Made by a program: the position numbers and the translations under genes. 64,000 bases of DNA from CAAGNP01 sp045595965 (GTDB taxonomy: Bacteria > Bacteroidota > Bacteroidia > Bacteroidales > UBA932): assembly GCA_045595965.1 (NCBI GenBank), contig JAZOBN010000034.1, forward strand, positions 1 to 64,000. The letters are read 5' to 3'. The notes under the pieces were generated by a model. That model was given only the letters and a program-made list of their open reading frames with translations. It ran no database searches and was not told the DNA's origin. Positions within the stretch are counted from its first letter, which is position 1. The number at the start of each line of letters is the position of its first letter. Of the stretch, positions 55,139 to 62,915 are shown in pieces.

Positions 55139-55850
55139 AATCAACATTCAGCTCCTTCATCCTAAGGATTTCATCCTCCTTGTTTACTGTCCAGGTGTTG
55201 ACAGTCATCCCCAATTCGTGGGCACTCTGTATCCACTTCTTTCCGACTTTAATGATGGTCTTGTGATAATCAAGGCCATCTATACTGTCGTTGAACAATG
55301 TTTCCGGAGATTTATCCCCCATCAAATATGCTACAGGTATATCCATAAACTTCAAAGCAAATGTCTTACACATCTGATAATTGAAGGAGATGAACTCCAT
55401 CTGCCCCTTTCTGTATGCTTTTGACTTTTTAACCTCTTCCGCTACAATCTCAACTGCCCTCATATCATTCTCCGAAGAGGAGTGATCCTTTAATTCCAGG
55501 ATAAGTTTCAACTCTGGATATTTTGCCCCCTCCTTCAGATACTGTCTCAAAGTGGGAATTTTCTCACCATTTGCCAATTTCTCCTCTTTTATCTCATCGT
55601 AGGTGCTGTTCTCTATCACCTTGCCATTTATATCTTTATCGTGATTGACTACAGCCACCCCGTCAGAAGTGATCCAGACATCGAACTCCGAACCATATAT
55701 ATCGGCCTCACCAGCCAATTTAAGTGCTTTGATCGAATTTTGTGCGGACCCTTCAATTCTCCAGAAACCTCTGTGTGCGATTACTTTTGTTTGAGCTGAA
55801 CAGAGTGTTGTCGCAAATAGGAGCGACAGGATAAACATAAATCTTCTCAT
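55065..55850 (-). CDS. Glycerophosphodiester phosphodiesterase, secreted
   Basis: About 261 residues from the ATG at 55850; a TTG three codons earlier is less likely. Signal peptide ending LCSAQ. The catalytic HRG is in VIAHRGFW; metal ligands Glu and Asp are in YGSEFDVWITSDG, followed by the second His in VVNHD; LKLILELKDHSS holds the third ligand. The usual PENT motif reads AQNS, so its Glu is Gln here. The family hydrolyses glycerophosphodiesters from phospholipids. Its end overlaps the AsmA-like gene by 74 bases on the opposite strand. Confidence 0.9.
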   Translation of the reverse strand: MRRFMFILSLLFATTLCSAQTKVIAHRGFWRIEGSAQNSIKALKLAGEADIYGSEFDVWITSDGVAVVNHDKDINGKVIENSTYDEIKEEKLANGEKIPTLRQYLKEGAKYPELKLILELKDHSSSENDMRAVEIVAEEVKKSKAYRKGQMEFISFNYQMCKTFALKFMDIPVAYLMGDKSPETLFNDSIDGLDYHKTIIKVGKKWIQSAHELGMTVNTWTVNKEDEILRMKELNVDFITTDYPLLAKRLLEQACQQQVSE

Positions 55851-55875
55851 AGACTGCAATTATAATTTAAGGCTT

Positions 55876-55883
55876 CAAAATTA
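55876..55883 (-). promoter_or_regulatory. -7 box of the GDPD gene
   Basis: TAATTTTG on the minus strand fits TAnnTTTG, 25 bases upstream of the GDPD start. Confidence 0.4.
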
Positions 55884-55916
55884 AGGATTTTTATTCACAC
55901 AAGGCGATTTTATTAT

Positions 55917-55924
55917 TACCTTTG
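55917..55924 (+). promoter_or_regulatory. -7 box of the MFS-ROK operon
   Basis: TACCTTTG matches TAnnTTTG exactly and lies 38 bases before the MFS start codon. A clear TTTG -33 box is missing. Confidence 0.5.
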
Positions 55925-55962
55925 GAGATTATTGAATTTGTTAAATTTTAGATATAAACAAG

Positions 55963-57276
55963 ATGACTACACAAAAAAAGAACTATGCATTGCCTATCGC
56001 AATGATGTTTGCCTTGTTTGCAATGATTGCTTTTGTCACCAATCTATGCTCACCAATGGCAGTAATTGTAAAAAACCAATTTGATGCTTCAAATTTCGCA
56101 GCACAGCTCGGAAATGCTGCCAATTTCATTGCCTATGCAGTAATGGGTATCCCCTCTGGTATGCTTCTCAAGAGATATGGATACAAAAAAACAGCCCTTC
56201 TCGCAATTATCGTCGGATTCGTAGGTGTATTCCTGCAATACATGTCAGGATGGGATGCAATCCAGAGCTTCTGGGTTTATCTATTGGGTGCTTTCATTGC
56301 AGGTTTTTGCATGTGTATGCTCAATTGTGTAGTTAATCCTATGCTTAACACCCTCGGCGGTGGCGGAAACAAAGGTAACCAATTGATCCAGTTCGGAGGG
56401 GTACTTAACTCCTTCTCAGCAGTATTCGTAACTATCCTTATGGGTTCTCTTATCGGTGATGCTACCAAGGCAAGCATTTCACAAGCAACCCCAGCACTAT
56501 TTATTGCCCTTGGTATCTTCGCTTTAGCTTTCGTTGTTCTGTTGATCTCCAGAATTCCAGAGCCTGATGATGTGACAGCTGAGAAACCTGAACAGAAGAA
56601 AGAACTTAAAGATAAGCACAGCGCATTCTCATTTCGCCATTTCAAACTCGGTATTCTTGCCATTTTCTTGTATATGGGTGTAGAGGTTGGGACACCTACT
56701 TATGTTCTTCAATACCTTACATCTGCACCAGATGCAGCCACTCCAGGTTTCGGTATGGATGCAGGAATCGCAGCAACTCTTGCAGCAATGTATTGGCTAC
56801 TGATGTTGGTAGGTCGTCTGGTTGGTGGCTTGCTGGCTGGTAAATTCTCAAGCAAATCACTTATTTCAACAGTATCTGTAATCACTATCATCCTTGTACT
56901 TATCGGAATGTTTGCCCCTACCGACACATTGGTTACAGCTTTCGGTTTTGAGGGTTCAACCGGTAAATTTGTCGCAACACAAGTCCCTGTAGGTATCTTC
57001 GCTCTTGTACTTGTTGGTCTATGCACCTCAGTAATGTGGGGCGGTATTTTCAACATGGCAGTTGAAGGTCTCGGGAAATATACAGCAATCGCATCCGGTG
57101 CTTTCATGACAATGGTTTGCGGTGGTGGTATCCTTATCCCTCTTCAGGGTTGGATTGCAGACTTGAGCGGTTCTTTCCTTACAAGTTATGTAGTAGTGGT
57201 TCTATGTGCTGCCTACATCCTGTTCTACGCTCTAATTGGTTCAAAGAATGTAAATACTGATATCAAAACCGAATAG
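55963..57276 (+). CDS. Sugar MFS transporter (FucP/GlcP-like)
   Basis: 437 residues with 12 predicted membrane helices and a charged central loop (about 200-220, EKPEQKKELKDKHS). The first helices (FALFAMIAFVTNLCSPMAVIVKNQF and GIPSGMLLKRYGYKK) and helix 4 (GFCMCMLNCVVNPMLNTLGGGGNKGNQLIQFGGVLNS) match the FHS family that includes FucP and glucose/galactose carriers of Bacteroidota. The next gene, 4 bases on, is a ROK kinase, so a hexose such as glucose or an amino sugar is the likely cargo. Highly expressed codon style. Confidence 0.92.
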   Translation: MTTQKKNYALPIAMMFALFAMIAFVTNLCSPMAVIVKNQFDASNFAAQLGNAANFIAYAVMGIPSGMLLKRYGYKKTALLAIIVGFVGVFLQYMSGWDAIQSFWVYLLGAFIAGFCMCMLNCVVNPMLNTLGGGGNKGNQLIQFGGVLNSFSAVFVTILMGSLIGDATKASISQATPALFIALGIFALAFVVLLISRIPEPDDVTAEKPEQKKELKDKHSAFSFRHFKLGILAIFLYMGVEVGTPTYVLQYLTSAPDAATPGFGMDAGIAATLAAMYWLLMLVGRLVGGLLAGKFSSKSLISTVSVITIILVLIGMFAPTDTLVTAFGFEGSTGKFVATQVPVGIFALVLVGLCTSVMWGGIFNMAVEGLGKYTAIASGAFMTMVCGGGILIPLQGWIADLSGSFLTSYVVVVLCAAYILFYALIGSKNVNTDIKTE

Positions 57277-57280
57277 TATT

Positions 57281-58258
57281 ATGACTATGGAAAAATCGTT
57301 AGTAGTAGGTATAGATATTGGTGGTCAATCGACCAAATTGGGAGTTGTAGATGCTCGAGGCAATATCCTTTGTCAAAGTGTCATTACCTCTCTCCAGACA
57401 GAACTGGATGAGTATATCAACGACCTTACCAATGCCATAGAGGCACTTATCAGCAAGGCTGGCGGCAAATCACTGATCAGAGGTATCGGCATCGGTGCAC
57501 CCAATGCAAATTATTACAAAGGGTCCATTGAATATGCAGCAAACCTCACTTGGGGCAAAGACTCTGCCGGTAATCCCCTATATATCGATCTTGCAAAAAT
57601 TGTAAGTACCAGGACATCCATACCTGTAGCTATGACCAATGATGCAAATGCTGCAGCTATCGGCGAGATGACTTACGGTGTTGCAAAGGGGATGAAGAAC
57701 TTCATAATGATTACCCTTGGAACTGGTGTCGGTAGCGGCATTGTCATTGATGGGAAAGTGGTATATGGTCACGACGGCTTTGCCGGAGAACTCGGACACA
57801 CAATCTCAGTTCGAAATGGAAGACAATGCAACTGCGGTCTTAAAGGGTGCCTTGAGACATACGCTTCAGCTACAGGTGTTGCAAGAACAGCAGTCGAACT
57901 GCTGCAGAAAGAGGACACTCCCTCACTTCTAAGGGAGATTCCTCTCGAAAAGATCACCTCAAAGGATGTATTTGATGCGGCTAAAAAAGGGGACAAACTT
58001 GCATTGGAGATATTTGAATTCACCGCCAATCTCCTTGGAGAAGCATTTGCAAACTTTGTTGCTTTCAGTGCCCCAGAAGCAATTATCCTTTTCGGTGGCC
58101 TTGCCCGCTCGAGAGAATTCATCGAGAAACCTATCATCGAGAGCATGAACAAAAACCTTGTCAGCATTTGGAAGAACAAGGTTAAGGTTGATTTCTCCCA
58201 ATTGAAGGACTCTGATGCCGCCATTCTTGGAGCTAGTGCATTAGGTTGGGAATTGTAA
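57281..58258 (+). CDS. ROK-family sugar kinase (glucokinase-like)
   Basis: 325 residues. ATP site VVGIDIGGQSTKLGVVD, catalytic Asp121 in MTNDANAAAIGE, TLGTGVGSGIVIDG, and the ROK zinc site from His173 (GHTISV) with Cys183, Cys185 and Cys190 (CNCGLKGC). The full set predicts an active cytosolic kinase for glucose or a related hexose. It is co-transcribed with the MFS transporter gene (4-base gap), giving an import-and-phosphorylate pair. A promoter for the following thioredoxin gene starts 14 bases after its stop. Confidence 0.92.
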   Translation: MTMEKSLVVGIDIGGQSTKLGVVDARGNILCQSVITSLQTELDEYINDLTNAIEALISKAGGKSLIRGIGIGAPNANYYKGSIEYAANLTWGKDSAGNPLYIDLAKIVSTRTSIPVAMTNDANAAAIGEMTYGVAKGMKNFIMITLGTGVGSGIVIDGKVVYGHDGFAGELGHTISVRNGRQCNCGLKGCLETYASATGVARTAVELLQKEDTPSLLREIPLEKITSKDVFDAAKKGDKLALEIFEFTANLLGEAFANFVAFSAPEAIILFGGLARSREFIEKPIIESMNKNLVSIWKNKVKVDFSQLKDSDAAILGASALGWEL

Positions 58259-58272
58259 ATTTCTGTTGGAAA

Positions 58273-58303
58273 TTTGTTTTATTGGAAATTTTCTTTATAT
58301 TTG
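58273..58303 (+). promoter_or_regulatory. Promoter of the thioredoxin-marR pair
   Basis: TTTG (58273-58276) and TATATTTG (58296-58303) are 19 bases apart and both match the Bacteroidota consensus. The -7 box ends only 4 bases before the ATG at 58308, so the transcript from here would be almost leaderless for that start. Confidence 0.75.
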
Positions 58304-58307
58304 CACC

Positions 58308-58766
58308 ATGAAGAGAAAAAATATAGTATTATGCGCCTTGATTGTGCTAATTTCAACAGCATGCGCATTTGGAGAAAACAATAAAACAAAAAAGGAGACA
58401 GAAATGAAAACTATCGAGCTAAATAAAGAACAGTTTCTGGAGAAGGTTGTCAATTACGAAGTCAATCCTACTGAATGGAAATATCTCGGCGATAAGCCGG
58501 CCCTTATAGATTTTTATGCAAGTTGGTGCGGACCATGCAAAATGGTCGCACCAATTCTTGAAGAACTTGCTGCAGAATACGAGGGAAAAATTGTAATATA
58601 TAAAATCAATACTGAAGTTGAACGTGAATTGGCTGCAGCGTTTGGAATAAGATCTATCCCTACATTCATTTTTGCACCAAAAGAGGGGAATCCACAAGTT
58701 GCACAAGGAGCCATGAGCAAAGCTGACTTTAAGAAACTGATTGATCAAATTCTACTCAATAAATAA
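58308..58766 (+). CDS. Thioredoxin-family protein, probably exported
   Basis: 152 residues from the ATG at 58308. The first 20 look like a signal or lipoprotein leader (ALIVLISTAC). The thioredoxin domain (about 35-152) has DFYASWCGPCKMVAP and the cis-Pro in IRSIPTFIF. A second in-frame ATG at 58404 is preceded by AAGGAG at good spacing and would give a 120-residue cytosolic thioredoxin, close to the canonical length. The exported form is common in Bacteroidota; both forms may be made. Its stop overlaps the marR ATG in TAATG. Confidence 0.92.
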   Translation: MKRKNIVLCALIVLISTACAFGENNKTKKETEMKTIELNKEQFLEKVVNYEVNPTEWKYLGDKPALIDFYASWCGPCKMVAPILEELAAEYEGKIVIYKINTEVERELAAAFGIRSIPTFIFAPKEGNPQVAQGAMSKADFKKLIDQILLNK

Positions 58767-59101
58767 TGGAAAAACTTTGTAAACTAAGAGACATTCAGAG
58801 GGCAATTACACATATTGAACACATCTTCTCTGATCATTATGGAATATCGTTCAATGAAGCGATGCTTTTGTGCACAATCTTCAATCATTCAGAGAAACTT
58901 ACCCCTAATGAATTGAGCGACACACTGGGATTAACCCACTCCAACACATCAAAAATTATCTCATCTGTAGAGAAGAAGGGATACATTGTGAGAGAGTTGG
59001 GGAAAGAAGACAAAAGACACATGTATTTTGCCCTTACAGAGGCGGGGAGAGAACTTATAACTTCCATCGACTGCTCAAAGATTGAAGTTCCCCACATATA
59101 G
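58766..59101 (+). CDS. Small MarR-family regulator
   Basis: 111 residues, shorter than the usual 140. A winged helix is visible: NEAMLLCTIFNHSEKLTPNELSDTLGLTHSNTSKIISSVEKKGYIVRELGKEDKRHMYFALTEAGRE follows the MarR order with recognition helix HSNTSKIISSVEKKG and wing KEDKRHMYFALT (segments about 32-95). The C-terminal dimer helix is truncated. It is coupled to the thioredoxin gene by a TAATG overlap, so a redox-linked regulatory role is plausible but not shown. Its stop is 2 bases from a tRNA gene on the other strand. Confidence 0.85.
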   Translation: MEKLCKLRDIQRAITHIEHIFSDHYGISFNEAMLLCTIFNHSEKLTPNELSDTLGLTHSNTSKIISSVEKKGYIVRELGKEDKRHMYFALTEAGRELITSIDCSKIEVPHI

Positions 59102-59103
59102 AG

Positions 59104-59176
59104 TCGGAAAGAGGCGACTCGAACGCCCGACCCCTACGTCCCGAACGTAGTGCGCTACCAACTGCGCTACTTTCCG
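59104..59176 (-). tRNA. tRNA-Pro (anticodon CGG)
   Basis: Cloverleaf read on the minus strand: acceptor CGGAAAG/CTTTCCG with discriminator A, D arm GCGC/GCGC, anticodon stem CTACG/CGTAG with loop TTCGGGA (CGG), T arm GGGCG/CGCCT with loop TTCGAGT. C1-G72 and the body match bacterial tRNA-Pro. CCA is not encoded. It is convergent with marR at 2 bases. Confidence 0.95.
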
Positions 59177-59188
59177 AATTATTAAAAT

Positions 59189-59223
59189 AAAAAAGGTGGA
59201 CTCTTATTTGGGCCACCTTTTTT
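59189..59223. terminator. Bidirectional terminator between the two tRNA genes
   Basis: AAAAAAGGTGG (59189-59199) pairs with CCACCTTTTTT (59213-59223) around a 13-base loop, giving a T run on both strands. On the plus strand it could end the thioredoxin-marR transcript after it has passed antisense through tRNA-Pro(CGG); on the minus strand it follows tRNA-Pro(AGG). Confidence 0.8.
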
Positions 59224-59224
59224 G

Positions 59225-59298
59225 TCGGGATGAGATGACTCGAACATCCGACCCCCACGTCCCTAACGTGGTGCGCTAGCCAACTGCGCCACATCCCG
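59225..59298 (-). tRNA. tRNA-Pro (anticodon AGG)
   Basis: Minus-strand cloverleaf: acceptor CGGGATG/CATCCCG with discriminator A, D arm GCGC/GCGC, anticodon stem CCACG/CGTGG with loop TTAGGGA (AGG), T arm GGATG/CATCT with loop TTCGAGT. The body closely resembles the neighbouring tRNA-Pro(CGG). An A at position 34 is uncommon in bacteria outside tRNA-Arg(ACG) and would need conversion to inosine to read CCC. It lies 42 bases downstream of trpS. Confidence 0.92.
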
Positions 59299-59340
59299 AT
59301 TTGGACCGCAAAGGTAACAATAAAATCTTAATAACAAATT

Positions 59341-60426
59341 TTATTTTGTAAATCTGCGACTCTGTTCTGCAATCAACTCTGCATCATCAAAATAGTTGAT
59401 ACGCATTGATTTTCTGACATCAGCAAGGGTTTGCGCTGCAACCTCTCTCGCCTGGTCGCTCCCTTTCTTAAGAATATTGTACACCTCCGGAATATCTTTT
59501 TCAAACTCTGCACGTCTGAGCCTTATAGGTTCCAAAAGTTCCTGCAGGATTGAATTAAGGAATTTCTTCACTTTCACATCACCAAGTCCCCCTCTTCGGT
59601 AGTGATCCTTCACCTCATCAAGATTCGCATAATCTGGCCAGTATGCAGCAAAATGCTCCGGACGGCAGAAAGCATCAAGGTAGGTAAATACTGTGTTCCC
59701 CTCAACATTACCAGGATCCTCAACCCTTAAGTGATTGGGATCGGTATACATGCTCATAACCCTTTTCCTCACATCTTCGGCGGTGTCTGACAGATAGATG
59801 CAGTTATTCAGCGACTTGCTCATCTTTGCCTTACCATCGGTTCCTGGCAATCTGAGGCATGCACTGTTTTCGGGCAGAAGGATCTCGGGTTCAACCAAAG
59901 TTTCTCCATATACAGAGTTAAATTTCCTTACAATCTCTCTTGTCTGCTCAATCATAGGTTCCTGGTCCTCACCCACCGGTACTACATTTGCCTTGAATGC
60001 GGTAATATCTGCAGCCTGGCTGATAGGGTAGGTAAAGAAACCTACCGGGATACTTGTTTCAAAATTTCTCATCTGAATCTCTGTCTTGACAGTGGGGTTG
60101 CGCTGGAGTCTTGATACTGTAACCAGATTCATATAGTAGAATGCAAGCTCACATAACTCTGCCACTTGAGATTGGATAAAAATTGTACTCTTGGTAGGAT
60201 CTATTCCACAAGAGAGGTAATCCAATGCCACCTCAATAATGTTCTGTCTCACTTTTTCAGGATTATCAGCATTGTCAGTAAGAGCCTGAGCATCAGCAAT
60301 CATTATAAAAATCTTGTCAAACAGCCCTGAATTCTGGAGTTCTACTCTTCTGCTCAACGATCCGACAAAGTGTCCCAAATGCAATCTTCCGGTGGGACGG
60401 TCTCCTGTAAGAATTATTTTTCCCAT
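59341..60426 (-). CDS. trpS: Tryptophanyl-tRNA synthetase
   Basis: 361 residues, class I synthetase. The HIGH motif reads LHLGH (in GRLHLGHFVGSL) and KMSKS is intact (GKAKMSKSLNN). FTYPISQAADITAF and PVGEDQEPMIEQTREI are TrpRS features. It charges tRNA-Trp. A -7 box lies 23 bases upstream. The two tRNA-Pro genes follow on the same strand and may be read through from trpS. Confidence 0.96.
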   Translation of the reverse strand: MGKIILTGDRPTGRLHLGHFVGSLSRRVELQNSGLFDKIFIMIADAQALTDNADNPEKVRQNIIEVALDYLSCGIDPTKSTIFIQSQVAELCELAFYYMNLVTVSRLQRNPTVKTEIQMRNFETSIPVGFFTYPISQAADITAFKANVVPVGEDQEPMIEQTREIVRKFNSVYGETLVEPEILLPENSACLRLPGTDGKAKMSKSLNNCIYLSDTAEDVRKRVMSMYTDPNHLRVEDPGNVEGNTVFTYLDAFCRPEHFAAYWPDYANLDEVKDHYRRGGLGDVKVKKFLNSILQELLEPIRLRRAEFEKDIPEVYNILKKGSDQAREVAAQTLADVRKSMRINYFDDAELIAEQSRRFTK

Positions 60427-60449
60427 ATATGTAGTAAATTTTGAGGGGG

Positions 60450-60457
60450 CAAATATA
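60450..60457 (-). promoter_or_regulatory. -7 box of trpS
   Basis: TATATTTG on the minus strand matches TAnnTTTG, 23 bases before the trpS start. A -33 box at the usual distance is not clear. Confidence 0.45.
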
Positions 60458-60469
60458 CTAAAAAAAGAT

Positions 60470-60477
60470 TATTTTTG
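60470..60477 (+). promoter_or_regulatory. -7 box of the patatin-barrel gene
   Basis: TATTTTTG fits TAnnTTTG. It is 52 bases before the chosen start, and a nine-codon reading frame (60483-60512, MGAWHNKCL) begins just downstream in the leader. Confidence 0.45.
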
Positions 60478-60529
60478 TAGTTATGGGTGCCTGGCATAAT
60501 AAATGTCTCTGATTCTAAAAAAAGTTACC

Positions 60530-62914
60530 ATGAAATATTCTATCATAAAACATATTATAATTGTATTTCTTCTGTCGTTTAGCCTTGTAATGTATGGGGA
60601 GAACGGTATAACTGACAACAAGAGCGGGGAGAGGCCCAAAGTGGGTCTTGTGCTATCAGGAGGGGGTGCGAAAGGGGCTGCCCACATCGGTGTGATCAGA
60701 TATATCGAAGAGATTGGTATCCCGATTGATTACATAGCAGGGACAAGCATGGGCTCCATTATCGGAGGGCTCTACTCATTGGGATACACCTCCGAGGAGA
60801 TGGGTGAGATTATCAGCAATCTTGATTGGTCCAAATATATGAGCAACAACAGTAGCAGGGAGGGTACATCATTTGCCGAGAAAGAACTTGAATCTAAATA
60901 TGTTGTCAATATCCCATTCGACTTCTCACAAAAACCGGACGAAGTTCATGCCGGACGTTCATTTCTTCAGACACTCCCCTCTGGTGTAATAAATGGAGCA
61001 AATCTCACAAACCTCTTCAATAGTTTATCTGTCGGCTATCAGGATTCGGTGGATTTCAACAATTTTCCCATACCTTTTGCCTGTGTTGCTACCGACCTTG
61101 TAACCGGAGATCCTTTCATAATCAGGAGTGGGAAATTTTCCACAGCAATCAGAGCCTCCATGGCAATCCCTATCGTATTTGATCCGGTAAAAATCGGGGA
61201 TCGTATATATGTGGATGGTGGGCTTGTAAAGAACTTCCCCGTAGATGTATGTAAAGAGATGGGGGCAGATATAGTTATTGGAGTTTCCCTTGCCCCCGGC
61301 CTTGAAGACAACTCAGAGGCTCTCAATGCCCTGCCTGCCCAGCTTAAGCAGCTCAAGGAGATAATTACCGACAAGAATGCAAGCAACTACGACAAGGAGT
61401 GTGATATCCTTATCAGACCCGATCTTATGGGGGTAGGGATGTTAAGCTTCGACTCGAAGAGCATATCCAAAATAATCGGAAGCGGATATGATTGCGCCAA
61501 AAAGATGGAGGAGCAGTTCATACAGGTGAAGGAGAAATTGGAGGGATACGGTCCACTCAAGCAGCAATACAATGGCGAGAAGGCTCAAAATCTCTCAAAC
61601 CAGGAATTTACAGTGGGCAATATAGAGATTGAAGGGGTAAGTGAAGATGAAAAATTGTGGCTGATAAAAAAATCGCGTATAAAAAGGGGGACTTTGATTG
61701 ATATAGATAAGCTCGACAAAGCTATGTCAATCATCTATGGCGTGGGTGCATTCAAAAGTATAACCTATTCTGTCCAGCCTGACGATAGCGTACAAAACAC
61801 ATATACTGTCCGGATAGTTCCAGAAAGGCTTGCCCCTCACAATCTCAACATTGGTTTCAGATTCGACTCACAGGAGAGTGCCGCCATAGGTCTTAACTTT
61901 GGAGTCAATAACAATAAGATCAGAGGATTCAAGGGGTCTTTCACCTCCAGATTGAGTTACAATCCCACAGTCAGTGCCACCGCATCCTATATGACAGCCC
62001 TCCTTCCGGCTGTCAATCTCTCATATAAGTTCAAGAAAAGCGACCTCGATCTGAGTGACGGCCACTCGGCGGAGATCAACAGCAAATACTACCGCCACAA
62101 CATCCAGCTATATCTGTCAGAATTCTATTCAAGATACCTCACTTCTGGACTTGGTGTGGAAAATGACATTTTCACCCCGTACAAAGTCTTCTACTCCAAC
62201 GACATCAACCTGCCACAGGACACAAGAACCATAAATACGCTCGGTGCATTCGGTTTTGTCAAATTTGATAATAAGGACCAGAAATATTTTGCCACAAGAG
62301 GTGTAGAGGCATACGTAGATATCAAGTGGAAATTCTGGGAATTTGTAGAGAATATAGGGAATGAATACCACTTAGGGAGTACTCTTATCAGATTTACAGG
62401 ATATATCCCTCTTCACAAACGGGTAACATTGATACCACAATTGTACGGCAGTTTCCTATATGGAAGGGACGCATTCAGCGGAACATACAATGGGTGGAAC
62501 AAGAACTTCAGCGGTCCAACACCTGCCTACTCTGTATATAACAACATTTTTGGAGGGAGTATGTCAGGAAGATATCTCGACCAACAGCTCCCGTGGATCG
62601 GGACAAACAAGCCCACTTTAGGGTTCAATGAGACACTTGTCCTCAGGACAGACTTAAGGGTTAATTTATTCAGAAAACATTACCTTACAGCAATGTTCAA
62701 TTACCTGAGAGACGGTATTGATTTCAAGAATTTCTTCAAGCAGGAAGAGGAACTTTTGTGGCCCGAGATGTATGACCACAACGCCTACAATGCTTGGGGA
62801 TGTGGAGTACAATACAGTATTGATACCAAAATAGGTCCGATATCTTTAGATGTAAGTTACTCCGACATCACCAACAAAGTAGCACTCTATTTTAATTTGG
62901 GATACAACTTCTAG
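60530..62914 (+). CDS. Patatin-like phospholipase fused to a POTRA and outer-membrane barrel (type Vd)
   Basis: 794 residues from the ATG at 60530, which begins a signal peptide (MKYSIIKHIIIVFLLSFSLV); an ATG nine codons earlier is possible. Patatin domain about 36-330: oxyanion GGGAKG, nucleophile Ser73 in GTSMG and Asp229 in DGG complete the catalytic dyad. A POTRA-like domain (about 365-440, FTVGNIEIEGVSEDEKLW) and an Omp85-type barrel ending in Phe (LYFNLGYNF) follow. This is the PlpD architecture, in which a lipase is exported by its own barrel; relatives are retained at the surface. The next gene converges 1 base away. Confidence 0.93.
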   Translation: MKYSIIKHIIIVFLLSFSLVMYGENGITDNKSGERPKVGLVLSGGGAKGAAHIGVIRYIEEIGIPIDYIAGTSMGSIIGGLYSLGYTSEEMGEIISNLDWSKYMSNNSSREGTSFAEKELESKYVVNIPFDFSQKPDEVHAGRSFLQTLPSGVINGANLTNLFNSLSVGYQDSVDFNNFPIPFACVATDLVTGDPFIIRSGKFSTAIRASMAIPIVFDPVKIGDRIYVDGGLVKNFPVDVCKEMGADIVIGVSLAPGLEDNSEALNALPAQLKQLKEIITDKNASNYDKECDILIRPDLMGVGMLSFDSKSISKIIGSGYDCAKKMEEQFIQVKEKLEGYGPLKQQYNGEKAQNLSNQEFTVGNIEIEGVSEDEKLWLIKKSRIKRGTLIDIDKLDKAMSIIYGVGAFKSITYSVQPDDSVQNTYTVRIVPERLAPHNLNIGFRFDSQESAAIGLNFGVNNNKIRGFKGSFTSRLSYNPTVSATASYMTALLPAVNLSYKFKKSDLDLSDGHSAEINSKYYRHNIQLYLSEFYSRYLTSGLGVENDIFTPYKVFYSNDINLPQDTRTINTLGAFGFVKFDNKDQKYFATRGVEAYVDIKWKFWEFVENIGNEYHLGSTLIRFTGYIPLHKRVTLIPQLYGSFLYGRDAFSGTYNGWNKNFSGPTPAYSVYNNIFGGSMSGRYLDQQLPWIGTNKPTLGFNETLVLRTDLRVNLFRKHYLTAMFNYLRDGIDFKNFFKQEEELLWPEMYDHNAYNAWGCGVQYSIDTKIGPISLDVSYSDITNKVALYFNLGYNF

Positions 62915-62915
62915 A

